From Paenalcaligenes hermetiae (GTDB lineage: Bacteria > Pseudomonadota > Gammaproteobacteria > Burkholderiales > Burkholderiaceae_B): a DNA stretch of 64,000 nt. Both the position numbers and the translations under genes were made by a program. Under the pieces are notes generated by a model, which saw only the letters and a program-made list of their open reading frames with translations, was not told the DNA's origin and ran no database searches. Of this stretch, positions 60,744-64,000 are shown piece after piece; position 1 is the first letter of the stretch; each line of letters starts with the position of its first letter. The stretch is from positions 282,997-346,996 of the forward strand of contig NZ_BAABKD010000001.1 in assembly GCF_039543645.1 (NCBI RefSeq), in the 5' to 3' direction.

Positions 60744-60796
60744 AAAAAGAGCTTGCTTCTGACCAACCCAAAAAAGAGTCAAACAGAAGCAAGCTC
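60744..60796 (-). terminator. terminator of the adhesin cassette
   Basis: A 13-bp stem (GAGCTTGCTTCTG 60749-60761, CAGAAGCAAGCTC 60784-60796) with a 22-base loop and a following TTTTTGTT on the minus strand, 60 bp after the last cassette gene. It separates the cassette from the spc operon promoter. Confidence 0.75.
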
Positions 60797-60855
60797 AAGT
60801 CGGACTTAGCTATTAATTCCTTGCTAAAGAACGGTAGGCCTATATGGATTCCCCA

Positions 60856-61383
60856 CTAGCCGCCTTTCATCATATTCAAAATAGCCTGTGTATGCTGAGC
60901 ATTTTGAGTTTGGATTAACAGGCGTCCATCTGTTATCACCTCTCCTATACGTGCAATACTGGCCAGCTGCCCTTGCACACTTAACAAAAGAAAGTGCCCT
61001 TGCGCCTGTCTTGTAATGCTATGTAATTTACCCAATCCTCTTTGATTCATTTCCAATAAAAGAAAGGTTCGCTGATCAGCTGTAGTAACAGGTGTCACTC
61101 GCAACAAGTCCGCCTGAGTTAAAACAGGTTGAGGTAAAGCGTATAAGTTCTCTCCACCTACATCAACTGCTACTAACGTATCTTCTTTTTGCTCTTGCGC
61201 TAAATGCAAAGTAATGACCACAGAAGATTGTGATTGAGACTGGGCTCCCCCAGTATTTCCTTGTTGAACTACAGGAGGTACTGGATCTACAGCCTCTGGG
61301 GCTCTTTGTGAAGCTGTGTGCTGACATGCCGTTAACCCAATGGCCAAAGCCAATACAGTCACTAACTTATATAGTAATCTCAT
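60856..61383 (-). CDS. small lipoprotein with a SecDF P1-head-like domain, adhesin cassette
   Basis: Predicted lipoprotein of 175 residues: signal with lipobox LTAC near Cys20, a flexible Pro/Gln/Ser-rich linker to about residue 55 and one globular alpha/beta domain. The pattern VVITLHLAQEQKED, TPVTTADQRTFLLLEMNQRG and IARIGEVITDGRLLIQTQN recalls the P1 head subdomain of SecD, but this is my visual judgement and not a firm family call. It is the last gene of the three-gene adhesin cassette, 44 bp after the TpgA-like gene. It may assist secretion or anchoring of the autotransporter. Strong terminator downstream. Confidence 0.6.
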   Translation of the reverse strand: MRLLYKLVTVLALAIGLTACQHTASQRAPEAVDPVPPVVQQGNTGGAQSQSQSSVVITLHLAQEQKEDTLVAVDVGGENLYALPQPVLTQADLLRVTPVTTADQRTFLLLEMNQRGLGKLHSITRQAQGHFLLLSVQGQLASIARIGEVITDGRLLIQTQNAQHTQAILNMMKGG

Positions 61384-61427
61384 TTCTTTTCCGATTAAAA
61401 ATCCCGCATATATACGCCATATTTGTT

Positions 61428-62201
61428 TTACTTAACAGCATTGATCACAATCTCTACTCGACGATTAGGAGCTAAGCAAGCTATTAAGTCACTACGATTT
61501 CCTTGATCACAGTGCACTAAAGGATGCTGATCACCAAAACCTTGCGCAAGAATTATATTTGGCTTAATACCAGCGCTAATCAAGGCTTGCCTGACTGCCT
61601 CTGCTCGCTGTTGAGATAAACGCTGATTAAAAGCTGAGCTCCCGATATGGTCAGTATGACCTGATACCACAACTCGCTCTAGCTCATTTACCTGACCCAA
61701 TTGATCCACCAGCTCAGAAATCTTACCTAATCCGGCACTTGTTAAAACAGCACTGCCAAAAGCAAAGGCCACATCGCCCGATAAGGAAAGAGAGCGCTCC
61801 GGCTCCGGTTTAGGCGTATCATCCAACACTGAGGCACACTCGCTTGGCTTCCAGTAAAAACTCTGGCCTAACTTATCTTTATCAAAAAGGACCTTAAACT
61901 GACAAGTTTTGACACCTTGGGGCGTGTTGAAATGGAATAAATAATCCCACTCACGAACTTTAAACCCTTCCGAGAAATGTGGGCGCCCTAGCAAATTATA
62001 GAGCTGATCGCGAGTCACTCCTTTCTGAACTTGTCGTAAGTTTTCAATATTCGGGTAGGAACCTACTTCAAATGTCACTTTATCGATCTCGGGAAATACT
62101 GGATTATCCGTCTCCCCCTTAGAGTCGACCTGACTCAAGGTACCGCAGCCCACAAGCACAAAACTGCTAAAGAGAGCAGCTCCAAGCCAACTTCTTTTCA
62201 T
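61428..62201 (-). CDS. TpgA-like lipoprotein: BamE/OmlA domain plus OmpA-like peptidoglycan-binding domain
   Basis: Outer-membrane lipoprotein of 257 residues from the ATG at 62201, chosen for its AAAGGA site and clean lipobox LVGC. It has an N-terminal SmpA/OmlA (BamE-like) domain (about 45-125; VQKGVTRDQLYNLLGRPHFS) and a C-terminal OmpA-like domain (about 140-255; VSGHTDHIGSSAFNQRLSQQR, GFGDQHPLV, NRRVEIVI). This layout matches TpgA, which in Acinetobacter tethers the trimeric autotransporter Ata to peptidoglycan and helps its biogenesis. It directly follows the autotransporter gene here, which supports the same job. Confidence 0.85.
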   Translation of the reverse strand: MKRSWLGAALFSSFVLVGCGTLSQVDSKGETDNPVFPEIDKVTFEVGSYPNIENLRQVQKGVTRDQLYNLLGRPHFSEGFKVREWDYLFHFNTPQGVKTCQFKVLFDKDKLGQSFYWKPSECASVLDDTPKPEPERSLSLSGDVAFAFGSAVLTSAGLGKISELVDQLGQVNELERVVVSGHTDHIGSSAFNQRLSQQRAEAVRQALISAGIKPNIILAQGFGDQHPLVHCDQGNRSDLIACLAPNRRVEIVINAVK

Positions 62202-62278
62202 GATATGAATTCCTTTAAATATGAGTGTTGTGCATCGGTGCTGCTTAAAGCACCGATGCAACTATCATCAAGGCTGAC

Positions 62279-64000
62279 TTACCATTGATAACCAATACCT
62301 ACTGCACCACCATAATCACCACGTGATGAGGTATTACCGGAAAGCTTGTATACCCATTTACCATTATCGGTAATTCCGGAAAACCCAATGGCCATACCAG
62401 ACTCTCCACGCCAGGTTCCAGCCGCCATAGACATCATATTCTTACCGGGCAAGTATGCCTGCGGCAAAGAAGCTGTTGCCATCGCCGCCGCCACACCTGC
62501 TCTTAACCGGTTATCCATACGATGAATATCATGACGAATGTTATTAACCTGGCCTTGCAGATTACCCGCAACCTGATTCAGCTGACTCACATTCACAGCA
62601 TCGGTGTCATTGACGCCCGCTGCTACATTGGTAATGTGCTTACCTCCCATATTGATCCCATTCTCATTAATAATAGGACCTCCGTTGCTAATATGGATTT
62701 CATCAGCTTGAACCTTTACAGCCGTAATGGAATTCACCTTCATATCCTGGGAGACTGCTACCGTAATATCCGCACCTGCACCATTCGGCCGCTCGGTCTT
62801 GGAGATGACGATATTGTCACCGGCCACGAAGCCCACGGTGTTGCCGTTGTGGATCGGAGTAGAACTATCCCCCACACCACTGCCACCTGAGCCTCCGGTG
62901 TTAGAACCACCACCGGTACCACCAGTGTTTGCCCCCCCTGTATTACCATTCTCAACTGGTGCTTCGACGTTCCAATGCAAGCTATCCAGAACATCTTTCA
63001 AAGATGTATGCTGGCCGCCGTTATACGCAAAGGATCCGTTACCATCTAAGCCAACAAACGACTCAATCGGTTTTAACTGCCCATAATTAACAGCATCAGT
63101 TGGGGCCGTTCCGGCGGCTACATTGGTGATGCGCATATCACCCGCATTAATGCCACCTAGGGTAATGCTAGGCCCACCCGTTAGGACTAGGCCCGTGCTC
63201 CCCAAGTGAACTGCTTCACCAATCGCAACACCCGCATTATTTATGGTAGTGCCGCCGGTCTTTAGACTGCCCTCTTCACCCAGGTCAATGTCTTTATTCA
63301 GTTTGACCTCGACCCTACCGTCATTGTCGACACCCGTTTGCGCGACCGTGATGTTCTCATCACCCACAAAGGTCACAACTCCTTTCGGACCAATATTGGC
63401 GCTCTTGCCTTTCGCATCAGTCACCGTCCAGCCTGCATTCGCAACATCACTGACTAACTTGAGCTGGTCTTCAGTAGCCGCCTGGCCGCTGGTGAAGTTG
63501 TTTGGATCAAAGGTTGTATTGGTCAGTCCGCCGATTCGGCCGGTATCACCATTGATCGTGACCGGGTTTGCTCCGCCCACCACGACCTGCGTGCTGCCGA
63601 TATCTGTGCTGTTACCGGCTGCATCTGCCACCGTGATCGAACCTGCACCTACGGTAGTCGTGTCACCAGCGGCATTCTTCACCGTAGTGCCTGCCGCTGT
63701 CGTAGAGGTCTCGTTGCCCTGATCGTCTTTCACCGTCAGGCCAGCATTGTTTACGACTGTGTTTCCTGTCGTCAGGCTACCCTCTTCGCCCAGATCGATG
63801 TCTTTGGACAAGGCCACACGAATCACACTGTTGCCATCAGCATCCTGCTCAATCTGCGTCATGATGTTCTGGCCTTCGTCGAACTTCGACCAATCAGCAT
63901 TGTCCTGAGCACCGGCAACCGTCACTCTGGAACCCAGCTTAGATGTAAATGGACCACCCTCGTTGGCACCAAATACTAAGCCTTTATTCGTTAGCTCACC
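62279..64000 (-). CDS. trimeric autotransporter adhesin, C-terminal part (YadA-anchor; 5' end outside window)
   Basis: C-terminal ~573 codons of a type Vc secreted adhesin that continues past the window edge; the GTG at 63925 is internal. Repeated stalk modules DIDLGEEGSL (twice), HIM/neck motifs (GDTGRIGGLTNTTF; MRITNVAAGTAPTDAVNYGQ; KHITNVAAGVNDTDAVNVSQ) and a Gly/Ser/Asn-rich linker (about 62863-62958) precede a coiled coil. The YadA membrane anchor starts RAGVAAAMATASLPQAYLPG and ends in GAVGIGYQW, with the aromatic last residue needed for outer-membrane insertion. It should form a homotrimeric surface fibre for adhesion or autoaggregation. Confidence 0.92.
   Translation of the reverse strand, partial: GELTNKGLVFGANEGGPFTSKLGSRVTVAGAQDNADWSKFDEGQNIMTQIEQDADGNSVIRVALSKDIDLGEEGSLTTGNTVVNNAGLTVKDDQGNETSTTAAGTTVKNAAGDTTTVGAGSITVADAAGNSTDIGSTQVVVGGANPVTINGDTGRIGGLTNTTFDPNNFTSGQAATEDQLKLVSDVANAGWTVTDAKGKSANIGPKGVVTFVGDENITVAQTGVDNDGRVEVKLNKDIDLGEEGSLKTGGTTINNAGVAIGEAVHLGSTGLVLTGGPSITLGGINAGDMRITNVAAGTAPTDAVNYGQLKPIESFVGLDGNGSFAYNGGQHTSLKDVLDSLHWNVEAPVENGNTGGANTGGTGGGSNTGGSGGSGVGDSSTPIHNGNTVGFVAGDNIVISKTERPNGAGADITVAVSQDMKVNSITAVKVQADEIHISNGGPIINENGINMGGKHITNVAAGVNDTDAVNVSQLNQVAGNLQGQVNNIRHDIHRMDNRLRAGVAAAMATASLPQAYLPGKNMMSMAAGTWRGESGMAIGFSGITDNGKWVYKLSGNTSSRGDYGGAVGIGYQW

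Noticed and set aside
63243..63722. 159-codon plus-strand open frame opposite the autotransporter
   Set aside because: Low-complexity Val/Pro/Ser product mirrors the repeat structure of the adhesin gene; no start signals.
1..64000. tRNA, rRNA, CRISPR arrays and prophage genes
   Set aside because: None was seen: no cloverleaf-like or 16S/23S/5S segments, no regular spaced repeats and no phage structural or integrase genes.

Overview
The window is a chromosomal segment of a betaproteobacterium, most likely family Alcaligenaceae (Burkholderiales). This rests on the complete spc-alpha ribosomal block with rpmJ and infA, System II cytochrome c biogenesis genes (resB plus ccsA), the engB-hemB-dsbD-cutA neighbourhood, the uvrA / MFS / ssb arrangement, and an amine-oxidation cluster in the same gene order as the aau (aromatic amine dehydrogenase) cluster of Alcaligenes faecalis. 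Base composition is moderate for the order. Genus and species cannot be fixed from the sequence alone. No rRNA, tRNA or CRISPR array is visible.

Layout. 1-2.6 kb: a partial PLP aminotransferase and a VanA-type Rieske oxygenase, with a divergent GcvA-like LysR regulator. 2.6-9.6 kb: an aromatic amine oxidation operon on the minus strand, in transcription order aldehyde dehydrogenase, outer-membrane channel, aauB, aauE, aauD, aauA, monohaem cytochrome c and an AraC regulator. 9.7-10.9 kb: an aromatic/aspartate aminotransferase. 11.2-14.7 kb: a four-gene MlaEFD/PqiC-like lipid-transport operon. 14.7-17 kb: a flavin-dependent monooxygenase divergent from its own AraC-type regulator. 17-21.5 kb: an MdtNOP/YtcA-type tripartite efflux cluster with the outer-membrane gene convergent. 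21.7-24.6 kb: a TRAP transporter. 24.7-31.6 kb: RhlE-like helicase, a 24-residue membrane peptide gene, a decayed TnpB/IS200-IS605 end, ssb, an MFS exporter and uvrA. 31.6-38.4 kb: dgt, aroB and aroK, then mrcA, lptM and lysA. 38.5-46.5 kb: cytochrome c biogenesis (ccsA, resB), cytochrome c4, engB, hemB and dsbD. 46.5-51.4 kb: cutA, maleylacetoacetate isomerase, FAH-family hydrolase and a VOC enzyme, with a divergent LysR gene and a zinc alcohol dehydrogenase. 51.4-60.4 kb: rplQ to rplN. 60.8-64 kb: a three-gene surface-adhesin cassette made of a trimeric autotransporter (partial), a TpgA-like lipoprotein and a second small lipoprotein.

How it works together. The aau operon would oxidise aromatic amines such as tyramine or phenylethylamine in the periplasm with a tryptophan tryptophylquinone enzyme. 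The aldehyde would then go to the acid through the linked dehydrogenase, and electrons would pass to cytochrome c. The nearby System II, DsbD and cytochrome c4 genes supply haem attachment, disulfide reduction and electron transfer. The maiA-FAH-VOC operon could carry out the lower steps of aromatic ring degradation. The most unusual items are the adhesin cassette wedged upstream of a ribosomal operon whose usual S10-operon neighbour is absent, the TTQ enzyme without mauG-type genes, the tiny membrane-protein gene, the TnpB remnant next to ssb, and the direct contact of aroK with mrcA where pilMNOPQ is commonly found.
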